Positions 1 through 11,200 of a DNA stretch of 64,000 bases are shown piece after piece (the stretch's first letter is position 1; every line of letters starts with the position of its first letter). Below the pieces are notes generated by a model, which saw nothing but the letters and a program-made list of their open reading frames with translations, did no database searches and was not told the origin of the DNA. This DNA comes from Hymenoscyphus infarciens (Eukaryota > Ascomycota > Leotiomycetes > Helotiales > Helotiaceae): positions 1 to 64,000 of the forward strand of contig LLCB01000046.1 in assembly GCA_001414345.1 (NCBI GenBank), given 5' to 3'. The position numbers and the translations under genes are program-made.

Positions 1-309
1 TATTATCTACTAAATAAGCTTAAAAGACTCTTAAATTAAGAGAGAATCTCCTATTTAGTTATATCTCTACTAGCTAGTATACTTTTATATATCTTATATA
101 GATATATTTAGTTATCTAGAGTATTAAGTATTAGTATTATCTACTAAATAAGCTTAAAAGACTCTTAAATTAAGAGAGAATCTTCTATTTAGTTATATCT
201 CTACTAGCTAGTATACTTTTATATATCTTATATAGATATATTTAGTTATCTAGAGTATTAAATCTTAGTATTATCTACTAAATAAGCTTAAAAGTCTCTT
301 AAATTAAGA
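1..309. repeat. 134-bp direct tandem repeat, about 2.3 copies
   Basis: Units begin at 1, 135 and 269, each with TATTATCTACTAAATAAGC. Units 1 and 2 are almost identical over their whole length. The third is recognisable for about 40 bp and then diverges. The array runs off the left edge of the window, so the true copy number is unknown. Confidence 0.9.
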
Positions 310-1036
310 CTAGAAACTTTATTAACTTATTTATTTACTTTATTATATATAAATATTAATACTCTCTATTATTTATAAGTAGTATAGAGTATATTAAAGC
401 CTCTTAATCTTAGAGGTAAACAAGCAAGTTTTAAGTTAAGTTCTTAAATATTCATATATCTTAATTATCTATATACTAGTACTTTTGCTTATAATTTAGA
501 CACACTCTACTATATATAGGGTATATCTTTATTTATAATTTAAGAGGCTTTATAAAGTCCTCTCTTAAGTTTACTAGGTCGTCGTTCTACTCTAGTAAAT
601 AGTGTATAATCGTTAGGTTATTAAACTTAAGAGACTATCTACTCTAGTTATATATCTTAGGGATATTCTACTCTAATATACTTATAAGATATCTTACCCT
701 TCCTCAGCGAAAGGTATATATGCTATAAGTACTAGAGTCTGTCTCTCTAATCTCGATAAGGTTCCTACGAAAAGCTTTAAGAAAGGTATCCTAGGCCTAA
801 GTAAAGTAAGTAATTAATAAAAAGCTTCTTAAAGTAAGAGGGAATACATAGTATACTTATAATTAGCTTATTCTTCTTAACAAGGATATTATAGGTAGTA
901 TAGCGTTGAAAGAGATATCTCTTAGTAATTTAAGAGTAATAGATCTACTTTAAAAGAGCTCTTATAGGGTATATATAAGGCTTCTCTTTGTTATAATAAA
1001 GGTAGAAAGGTTAGACCTCTTTTAATAAATTAGTAA

Positions 1037-1043
1037 GAGAGGC

Positions 1044-1089
<46 letters not shown>
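1037..1089. repeat. (GA)n microsatellite
   Basis: An almost pure GA dinucleotide run with a few interruptions, inside the AT-rich block. Confidence 0.9.
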
Positions 1090-1095
<6 letters not shown>

Positions 1096-2035
1096 ACTTA
1101 CTACTAAACTAGTACGTTTTACAGAACCTTAAAGTAAGCCTAATCTCTCTACTATTATCGTCTCCTATCTACTTAATATAATAATATTTAATATTAAGTA
1201 CTTTGTTAATACAAAGTAGGTATAAAAAGGTAAGAAGATATACTACTTATATTATATAGCGTTACCCCTCTCCTGTCTACTAAGACTTCTCTTCAATATT
1301 ACTCTAATTACTATTAAAGTCTTTTAAATCCTAGAAGCTATTTACCTTATAAAGAAGCTTTAATTTATCCTTAATAAGCTAGCGTATACTTGTTAAGACC
1401 TCCCTTACTTGTACTTAAAAGTAAGTAAATTAGTCTCTTACTTTTAGAGGGTAATAAAAGAAGATTAGATATACCTTTTTCTTAAGTAAGGAGGTTATAT
1501 ATATACTTATATCCTTTAATATTAAAGGATTACTATTAAATAGACCTTGTATTGTCTTCTACCACTCCTAGGTTCTCTAATTATACTATTGACAGAAACC
1601 CTAGAAGACGGCCGCTCTTATCTTTTAAGCTTTTAAGTAAGAGTCCCTCTTAATACTATCCTTCCCTTTATAATACTTAGTAATCTAAGAGATTATAAAG
1701 TTAGGTATATACTTAGTAAATCGTTTAAGTACTTAAACTTTACCTATTAAAATAATATAGGAGAAAAAGCTCTTTTAAAGGCTTATATATTACCTTTAAG
1801 TACTAGTAGTAAGAGCAGCTTTCAAAAGCTCCTTAACGTCTTCTTATAAAAGTTTAAGGTTAAATTCCTCCTTAGCCTTAAGAGTAACATCCCTAGAAAA
1901 GGCGTTACTTACTCTATTAAGAGTATTATAAGCTTTAAGTATATCCTTATTAATATCTATAATATCTAAGAACTCCTCTCTAAGCTTTTAGGCTAGCTCT
2001 TAACTCTTAATATAATCTATAATTAAATAAGATAA

Positions 2036-2153
2036 GAAGAGGATAATTAAAAGAGGGATAAGTAAGAGAGGATAATTTAAGAGAGAATAATCGAGAGAGG
2101 ATAATTCGAGAGAGGATAATCGATTGAGAGGATAATTAATTGAGCGGATAATC
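2036..2153. repeat. Degenerate tandem repeat of GAGAGGATAAT
   Basis: About nine imperfect copies of an 11-bp unit (GAGAGGATAAT, GAGCGGATAATC and similar) follow one another. No coding potential is seen. Confidence 0.75.
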
Positions 2154-4750
2154 AAGAGTGGAGAGTTAAAGGAATACTCTTTAAATTTATTAAATTCCTT
2201 TTTAAAGTAAGAGCTTAAAAAGGAAGTAATCGATATTATAGTATACTAATACCCTATATACTAGCCTCCCTATATACTAAAGCCTCTTAAATTCAGAAGC
2301 CTAGGAGACTAATCTAGATAATTATACTTAAACCTATACCTTCACTTTCCTACTCTATTTATTTATCTTTTACTTCCTTATACTCTTTTATCCTCTCTTA
2401 ATATACCTCTAAAAAAGCCTAGAGTAAAGAAGGAGAAAGAGAGTATTCGATTAGCTTAAGAACTTGTATACTTATCCCTCGCCCCCAAGTCCTCTAATTC
2501 GCTTAATACTACGTATTTAGCTTAAACCGATCCAGATCTTAATAATCGTTACCCCTATAAGCGATTTATACTCTTTAAAGCCGCTAGACGATTTACTAAG
2601 CGAGATTTCAAAACACCTACTAAATTTACTCTTAAAAGGCAGGAGAAAGACCTTCCTTTATAAGAATACGAGAAATAAGCAGCGGCCGACCTTCTTCTCC
2701 ACCTCTACCCCCACCCTTATACCCCTCCTTCGAAGCGAGCCCCTCCTAGTACTAGGGCGTCTAGCGAACACCACGTATACTACTACCACCTTTATAAGCA
2801 TAAATACCAAAGTACTTATAATCACCTCTTTTAAGTAAGCTCTAATTCGAAGAATTCAAAGCTTTTAGCTTTAAAAAGAGCTAAGTATAAGGCTAGGATT
2901 AATACTCCTAGTATACTAATTTCCTAGCTAACGTTCGAGGCCTAGCTAAAAGCCTTTAAAATTTAGAGGGTAAAGAGAAAGAGAAAAAGAGAGACGACGG
3001 TGGATATCCCCGAGCTTAGCCTTATAGGTGTTACTACTAATAAAGTAAAGGTAGATATAGCTATAGAGTATAAGGATATTAAGTATATCTTTTAAGATTA
3101 GGAGCATAGGAGTACTTCGATTAAGGTAAGGGGTATACTCCTCCTTTTAAAGTACTAGAAGAGCGTGCTTAGTATAGTACAAAAGGAGGTAGCGACCTTA
3201 TAGCGTTATAAGATAAGCTAGCATAGTGTAAGTAAAGCTTCTTAAATTAAGAAGTAATTACTAATATATTAATAGCTTTATTTCTTTACCTAGGATTATA
3301 TATATAAGAGAGATTAGAAGCTCTTTTAGTAGCGCTTTAGGAATAAGAATAGAAAGAAAGTAGGTATAAAAGGTATATATAACAACGTTAAATTAGCTTA
3401 CTAGCAAGAGGACGAGATATCTACAAGTTTAGCTTAGAATGATCCTTAATTTAAAACTAAATATATATACTCTAAGGATAAGAGTATATATATATATATA
3501 AAGGATTAACCGATTACATAGAGATATTAGAAGTAGAATAACTATATAAGTGTCTAGGATATATATAGTAATCTAATAAAAGAAAAAGAAGATTAATTAT
3601 ATATAAATACCCCTAAAAGTAAGAGATAATCTTTAAAAGTAATAAATATATTATAAGAAAAGCAAGAAAAGTATAGCCTAGCTAATTCTAATAAGTCTCT
3701 TAATTTAAGAGACTCTTACTAAGTTCACCTACGCCTTATATACAAGTATACCTAATTATAAGTTTTAAAGCCCTAGAAGTAAAATAAGCATAATAGGCTC
3801 TTTTTCAGTACTTTTAGTATATATAGAAGCACTTTTAGAGTATAAATAAAAGAGGTAGCCGAGGAGGCTACGTAGATCAGTTAACAGTTTAGACCTAGGC
3901 GTCCTATAAAAGTAGACTATTAACCACCCACCCTAGGAGCGCTTTACACACGTTATATAGTAAAAATACTATAGAAGCCTATACTAATAGGAAGGGAGCT
4001 TCTAACCTGCCAGTTGACAGTTCAGAAGGCGGCGTTTTAGTAGAATAGATGTTTTAGACATAGTAGGTTTAGTAAGGCAGGAGAGACTCTCTCAAACTGA
4101 GAGGCATTAACACTTAAAAAGTTAAGCATAATATAGAAGGCCCTTTTACTTTATACTTAGTAGATAAATTAATTAGTATCTAATTAATCTATTTAATTAA
4201 TTATAGCTCTTTTAATTTACTTTTATATATATAACTTAAGTATTTTTATTATACTAGTATTCTTAGTTTTAGCACCACCAAAAGTCTACTAAAGTCGTAA
4301 TTTTTAATAATTTATTACTTAACGCTACCACGCCTATTTACTGTACTTTTTTTATTAAAATACTCCTTAAAGCTTAAATAATTAATATATCTATTTATCT
4401 TTTAATTTAAAGCTCTTTTAGAGGAGTAGTGTTGAAAGAGAGCTATCGCCAACCTAGAGATGTTGGTGGTTAGGGCACATAAGTAGCTTTCTATAGATCG
4501 TATTTATACGAATTATTTTAGATCGCGACAGCGCTACTAAAAAGAGTCTAATTTAGATGATTTTAAGTATATTAGAAGCGTAATTACTCGCTCTTTAGAT
4601 GTATGTAGACTAGTATATAGTAGGGTGGTGTTATCTTAATAGATTATATATAAAAGGGAGTATATGTAAATAGGTGGTTTTAGGGTGGGGTTAGGGCTGA
4701 GACTTAGCGCTCTTAGCATGGGGCTAGGGCCGAATCGGGGCTAGGGCCGA

Positions 4751-7700
4751 ATCGCAAAACTGTCAACCGCGCCGTCTTGCATCCTAATTCCTAACTTCCT
4801 CTTTGCCTCTCATTATCAGTAATTCCATCAAGAAAATCAGTCAAGGTAAGGTGGCCTTGATTTCAACCTGGTTGATATTATGATAGTATTTGAAATAAGA
4901 TCTTCCTTCTATATTCAATTCCAAAGACACAGACTTACAGGAACAGATTATCGGTTCATTCCTCCTTCTTCCAAGGTAACGTAGGTAAGCATGTTCCTAC
5001 AAATCGACAAAGTATTAAAACCACAAAAAGCCATGGAAATCCTGATATAGAAAAACTTGCTCAATCTCTGGCAGGGAACATGATAGTATGACATGAAGAC
5101 AAACGGCGCAAGACTTCTTCGGTGGCATTTAGACACAAGGCGCAATCCTCTTAATTCCGGGGGTGGGTGTTTTTATTTTTTTTATTTATTTATTTGAAAG
5201 ATGAGTATATTGATTTCTTTTACTTTTACCTAGGTAGGAGGTCTTGGAGGTTTGGAAACGAGCAGCTGGCTGCAAACATACCTAGGAATCGAGAATAGCT
5301 CTATATTCGACGGTAAAGCAGACGAAAAGTTGAGCTTCCTGGAAACTCTTAGAGGCACTTATTCAGTTGAAGAAAACAGGATGGATCTCTTTCATCAGGA
5401 ATTTTTTTTTTGGGTTGTGTGAGTTCATTCCAAGTTTAGAGTATCCTACTTCCTTTCTCCTTGACATAGTAGGTTGTCGTTAGGTGAGAGTTATTTAGGA
5501 CGGAGTCATGTCTCTAGGTAGTTTTAAAAGCGAACTCGCCCAAGTCTTCTCTCCCCCAATCGCAAATTCTCTCCGTAAAAACACAACAATATACCGTGAA
5601 ATTCGTGTACTTCAGAAAAGCCTTGAGACTAGAATCAGGAAGGAAAATGTCGCACATGTCCATTGACTTCTAGGACGAATAAGCTCTTGAGGTTGTGCGC
5701 GTGTTTGGAAGAGTTTTGAACTTTAAAGTTAGAGGTGCTTTTTATAAATCAATTGCATTTATCTTTTGGTACACAATGAACGCAAGCTTTCCCACAAGTA
5801 GAGAGCATTGAAAAGGCGCATGAACCGCAATCGCTAGCTTGAAAGAAAACTTAGTACTTTACGGCAAAGGAATCCTAGCATTGAAATCGTGCTGTTCTCG
5901 AAAAACATACTGACTACACTTCTACACAACGAGACGAAATCAGCAGAAGCTCGCATGGGGACGGCATGACGCTGACATACTCTGTGTTTTTCTTCCACTT
6001 ACGAAGCTATATTCTACCTTTCACCATAAGGGTTCTAAATCTTACGCGGAAAGAACTTTGAAATTTTATGCTACGGGGACATTCAAAAAGTGGAAAGAAT
6101 TAGAGAAGTCGACAATGGGGTTCTGTTCGACGGTAAATCAAACTTATTGTTTATGTAGTGAGAGTAGACCAATCCATAAAGCTATGCTAAGCACAACCGC
6201 AAGTCGGGTATACGTCATTTCGCACCTTTCGTGAAACTTCCCCTCTTTTCCGCTCCAGATTATATTGCATAAGGATTGTTTTGTAGACTTTGGAAATCTG
6301 GGGCTCCGGATATTACATCTTTTTAGATCGCTAAAGTAACCAAAATACTCGCCGCATCAGTTCCAAACACTAATAGTGACTGGAGTATGCGAGACGCGGT
6401 CCATTGGCCTTTTTTCTTGAGACTCCGTGAGAAGTCGTTGTATTCGCTTGGAAATTAGGGAGAATACATGGACATGACTGAATGTTTATCATGTATTAAG
6501 GAGCCATTTTTTCTCAAACATAGACTGGGCTCTATCACACAACGCGTTCCTAAGACAATTGCGGGTGTGGTAGATTGGCAGTAGATGGAATAATGTTTGT
6601 CGTTTAAAGACTTGCAACAATTTTACCGATTGTGTACACTTATACTTGAGTTTTAGCAGTGGAATTATAGCACACTTCGTTATTGGGAGGGTGCAGAGAA
6701 TGCTAGAGTAGACTCTCGGGCAGTTTTCCCCAAAGCTTGAAGATATAATCAAAATCCACCAGACGCTACCATGAGCGTCACCTGACTTTAACTTGAGAGG
6801 CCCCCGTTGAAGTAAAACCGACGAGATTTGGAACTCAATTTGAGTTGGCAAATAGTAACAACATCTCTTAATGTCGCGTAGCCTTGTGGGAAGCTTTATG
6901 ACGTGAAAGGTGGTGGTTGAGCTACAGATGAAGACAGAGGGCATTTCTGTTCTATAGATCTGCGCGAGGAAATTTGAGTATGCATCAGGTACTTTTACAT
7001 TCGACAGTAAATCAAATTGAAAAAATAATCTCATATGTTCTTGACAGGTTCTAGGTACCCCCTACCTGTATATTTTGGGGGGTTTGCGTTTTGATGGTTT
7101 TGGAGAGCGACCAAAAAATCAATTCTCGGGACGCCGAGGCCAGCAGATATCAAAAGCGTCAAACCACCACAAAACACAAGCCAAAAAAAACAAAAAAAAA
7201 AGGGGGTTTGATCGATGTAGCAACGTGCTATAGCACTATGGGTCTTGGGAGCCTGGGCTACTCCATATCCGTTCCTCGTCACCAGAACTTCTCCGTTGAG
7301 CAGCGAAGCCAAACGGCCTACACACAATCATCTGATAAACAGGCGCAGGTTTTGATTGGAACACAAAGCTCTTATTTGAGATTAAGAAGGCTTTGTGGGG
7401 TGGGGCAGGGTGGTTGGGAAAATTATGGAGCAGAGGTGCCAACCAATTGTTGTTGTCGTCGGTACTCACTTTTAAGCGAAGAGCTTCATTTACAACATTC
7501 ACTACCACCTCCTTTGACATGAATCGCTGACTAGAGGTGGGTTCACGGCATACACAAGTACCCACTTTCCGCAACATCCAAGCATGGAACGCTTCGGTGC
7601 AAGTGGGTAGCTAACTTTCTTCCTCCCCCATACTTTTTTCGTAAATGGTCTTCAGGGGTTCAAGAGAAGCTGGGTAGGTTTCCCGCCCTTAGAATATCAT

Positions 7701-8156
7701 CAGCTTCTGATTACGTGCCAGTTCCTCAGCCCCGGCTAGTACTCTCTCATAGCTTTACATTGGCTCCCTCTCCTAGAAAAGATGTCTTGAACCAAGTTAA
7801 CCCGTTACAATATGTTTGGGACTTTTTGTATATTTTGGTGGATGGTGCATGTACGCGTCAATTGCTTGGAGAGCTCATCCGCATATTCGAATGAAGGTTA
7901 ATTTTCTTCTTCTTCATCTTGCTGTGAAGACTAAGCAGTTATATCGGGTGGTAAAGGCGGCTCTTTTATTAGTATTCATAGTCTTTGATTGTTGGAAAAT
8001 TATGTCGGGTAGTACTTGGGTATTGATGTTAGCCTGTTTGCTTCTTCGAAGCCTCGATAATTTTGCTAAGAAACGCCAACACCTTGAGCAACCCTCAACC
8101 TCAGATACAACCCGCGTCAAAAAACGACCCCCAATCTCTCCCCTCCTTGGAACGGT
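4751..8156. other. Gene-poor stretch, nothing assignable
   Basis: Base composition is near that of the gene islands, but no reading frame shows protein-like sequence or recognisable motifs. Short open frames here (such as 6489-7034 on the minus strand) look random. Homopolymer runs occur near 5165-5192 and 5401-5411. The part just before 8157 should contain the promoter of the OB-fold gene. Confidence 0.5.
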
Positions 8157-9800
8157 ATGCCTCACTCATACCCATCCATCCAATCCTTCTACAAACGCGA
8201 AGTCGTTGCGGAAAAGAGCCGTACCCACGCGGTCGAACAAGAATCTCATCGCGACGGTTTCACCGAACAGGAAGCAAAAATGGATCCCATGAGTCGCCAA
8301 TGGAATCCAGAGCGCGAGTATGAAGAAAAGACAATCGACAAGCTTGTCCCGGGTCCGAATTTCGTCATGTTCGCTGGAAGAGTCGTCAATTTCACCACAA
8401 TTAATGGATCTTCAAGCATTGAAAAGAAGGCAGCTGGCTGGCATTATCTGCTGGTTAAGGATAACACTGCCGCCATATCGGTACCTCCTCTCCCGTCCCG
8501 TACATACACTGGAGCTAAGTTGGCAATCTGCAGATCAAGCTTTACTTCGCGCCAAAAGCCTATCCCATCAAACTAGAACAAATGGTCACCATCTGGACAG
8601 GATTTATCTCCGGCCCCTCCAAACACGAACCCTCCAATAATCCAGGAATCAGTGTATACGGCAACCTCTTCCCAGGACGTGTAACATCCGATCATATCAT
8701 TATCCACACCAGTGACAGCACCTCAAGCATCTGTCGCACCCCCCTCGAATACCGCACCTCCCAGCCCCTTCCAGGCCTCATGACCCTCTCCACCTACATA
8801 ACAGGCGGCCACGACGGCGTCAACGGTGCAAAAATTCTCGTCTGCGTCAAATCCATCGGACCCCTCAAGAAAATCCTGAATAAAACCGGTGGTTCCTCAG
8901 ACTTAATTGAGGTTCTTCTTTTCGATCATACGGATGAAGTGAGGTTCACGGCTTGGAACGAGATGGCTAGTTCGGCTAAGGATTGGTCTCCGGGTGTTAC
9001 TATACTTTTGGTTTCTAATCCTGGGTATCGGGTGGGACACAATGGGAAGGGGACGGTGGGGATGGTGAGACAGACTATGGTGGATGTTGATCCGGAATTT
9101 CCTGATGGAGAGTGGTTGAGGAAGTTTGCTAGTGGGTTGACGAAGAGGGAGAGTTTGAGTTTAGCCTTTCCCGAGGGGGTTTGGGATGTGGAGGCTGCAG
9201 AGCATGGGGTCAATAGGATTTTTTTTACATTGGCTGAGTTGGATAGGTGGTGAGTAGTATACACTCTTTTCTGAGAGATTTTGGTCACTGAAGTATTTTG
9301 GGGAGAACGCTAATGCTAGTGAAGGGTGAGAGCGGACGGAAACATGGTCTTTACAGGCTTCATCAACGTCATGATTCTCGAAATTAACCTCTACACCCTC
9401 CATCGACGCAACATGCTCATGTGCGGAGAATGGTAAGTTTCCAAAACCCTTTGTTCCTCACAATCACTAACACCACTCCAGCTGCGGAGTCCCAACCTTC
9501 TCCAACACCTCACCAACCCCCTGCACACACTGCGCCTCGCCCATCACCCTCCACCTAAACCCCAAAATCATCGGAACCCTCCTTGACGAAACAGGCTGCG
9601 TCGCATCCGGAAAACTCCTCTGGAGTGATCGAGCTTGGGAACTGTTGTTCGGACGAAGTGTTGCTGAGATTTCGAAGATGACGATGGAGGAATGCAGATT
9701 ACTTGATATGAGATGTTTCGGTATGAGAGTTCATCTTGTGGTTGGTTGGAAGGGGGAGGGTAAGGAGGGGAGATTGGGGGTTTTGAGTGTTATGGCTTAG
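8157..9800 (+). CDS. RPA70-like OB-fold nucleic-acid-binding protein with zinc ribbon
   Basis: Four exons join cleanly: 8157-8480, 8534-9249, 9325-9432 and 9482-9800, giving 488 aa. Introns have GTACCT/CAG, GTGAGT/AAG and GTAAGT/CAG ends. The middle of the protein reads as OB-fold strands (LVPGPNFVMFAGRVVNF, then IKLYFAP...MVTIWTGFIS). The C-terminal part has a CGEC...CTHC zinc-ribbon pattern followed by LLDETGC...LLWSDRAWELLFGRS. This is the layout of the zinc-containing DNA-binding domain C of RPA large subunits and of MEIOB-like proteins. The N-terminus (SIQSFYKRE) loosely resembles a PCNA-interacting peptide. A single-stranded DNA or RNA binding role in the nucleus is inferred. Exact orthology is unknown, and the first exon could extend upstream through another intron. 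Confidence 0.8.
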
Positions 9801-11200
9801 TGTTGCGAGGTGTTGCTTTGATGTGGGATTGGAGTGAGAAGTGTTGCTATTATTGAGAGATGGAGAAAGTGGGAGAGTGGTGTGTTGCTGATGGGGCTGC
9901 TTCAAAGAAGGGAGAAGGATATAACTGTGATAGAAAAGCTACCGGTTGCTCTTACTTTTAGCGTATGATACCCAGCTTCAAGTCTTTAGCTTTTTTAATA
10001 AACACAATTTCATGAAATCTATAGCAGTGAACCCGGGTATACATTGAATACTTCAGTAAACCCAGTATAGACTGAACTTCAAGTCTACTCTCCAGAAAAT
10101 ACTAGTCTCGAAGTGTCGAAGTCTCAAAGCATGAAATCGGAGAACTTCAGCGTGTTGAAAGAGTAGATCAGAACCGAGTGGCGCCTACGACCTACTACAC
10201 GAGTTGAGGTGGAACGAAGCGAAAAAAGTGATTCTGGGTTACTTGATAATCGTTAGCTTATCCGATAGTCGTCTGGCTTACTCAACAACTTTCTTTTTGG
10301 ACCCCAAACATCGGTGCTTGCCTTACTCAGTAGAAGTTCAGTTCGGTGAGGGAGACAAGAATTGAAAGTCAATTTAAACTCGGTAAGGTTTTGCCCAACG
10401 CTGAGATTTTGAGGTCAGGACGAAATTGATTACTCTTTCAATCATTGGTCAGAAAAATGAGGTTGATATTCGCACCCTCTTGTTCTCCAACTTCATTTTA
10501 CCGAGTAAGCTGCTGCTTACTTGTGGCTTATCCACAACTTATTGGCTTACCGAGAAGCTTACTGGCAGTACATTAACACATCCATTCAATTTTGATTCAT
10601 ACACAAAAAAAGGACGAGGGAAAGAAAGAGAAAAAAAGATTGGTATCATTCAGGCATTTATTGGGGTGGTGTCTGGTTACACCACTTCCCACTCCCCATC
10701 CTTCATTTCTCATTGTCAATTGATCTTTTGCCCACCATCAATTCATCACGATCATTCCTCCCCCATTTCCCCCCCAAAAATAGAAAAAAGAGGTATCAAC
10801 TCATCGTATTCGCTGATGCAAGGTGTATCGGTTCACGATATCGTCCGAAAAGTAAATCTAGAACACGAGGGGCTTTTGAGAGAGAGAGAGAAACAAACAA
10901 CATCAATCTGATCCATCCCAGACTCCAAATCAGGTATTATGAACGCCCCTGAGCGTGGCATAAAATCGGAGAGAGAGAAATTGCGTAAAAAGGGAGAACC
11001 CATCATCCAGAAATCCCTGAAAAGCCTAGACATCGAGGCCATTTGGAGATATGGCTGGTTGAGCAGTAAAATGACGACTATAAATCGTACATATCCCAGC
11101 CATCCATTTGCTTGACGGATTTGTCCTGCCGAGGGAGCGTTTCGGAAGCGTTATCTTGTGCCTGGGCACCAGCGTATTCATTCCTTAATTCCTCTTCCAG
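9801..11200. other. Convergent intergenic region, no gene seen
   Basis: This lies between the 3' ends of the OB-fold gene and crm1. It holds GGCTTACT/GCTTAC-type short motifs scattered over 10230-10570 and pyrimidine-rich tracts near 10690-10790. The open frames at 10426-10952 look non-coding. UTRs of both neighbours must lie here. Confidence 0.5.

Larger units (their letters stand above)
1..4750. repeat. AT-rich, RIP-like degenerate repeat block
   Basis: The block is extremely rich in A, T and TpA steps and stops are dense in all frames, so no open frame of useful length survives. It contains a 134-bp tandem repeat, a GA microsatellite and a degenerate 11-bp repeat, listed separately. Less damaged, more GC-containing islets (for example 2690-2810 and 2990-3220) may be remains of old coding sequence, but I could not assign them to a transposon family. 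The composition matches the hAT and Gypsy blocks elsewhere in the window, so mutated transposon DNA is the likely origin. Confidence 0.7.

Noticed and set aside
6489..7034. 181-codon minus-strand open frame
   Set aside because: No domain-like sequence and no splice partners. The composition looks random, so a chance frame is more likely.
7031..7577. Overlapping open frames on both strands near 7.0-7.6 kb
   Set aside because: Frames on opposite strands are of similar length, contain low-complexity lysine or phenylalanine runs from A/T tracts, and show no recognisable motif.
8155..8157. A splice donor (GTATGC) overlapping the chosen start of the OB-fold gene
   Set aside because: An upstream exon is possible, but no acceptor gives a clearly better N-terminus, and the ATG at 8157 opens the correct frame directly.
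10426..10952. Plus-strand open frames between the OB-fold gene and crm1
   Set aside because: They run through pyrimidine tracts and lack protein-like patterns. The region is better explained as 3' flanks.
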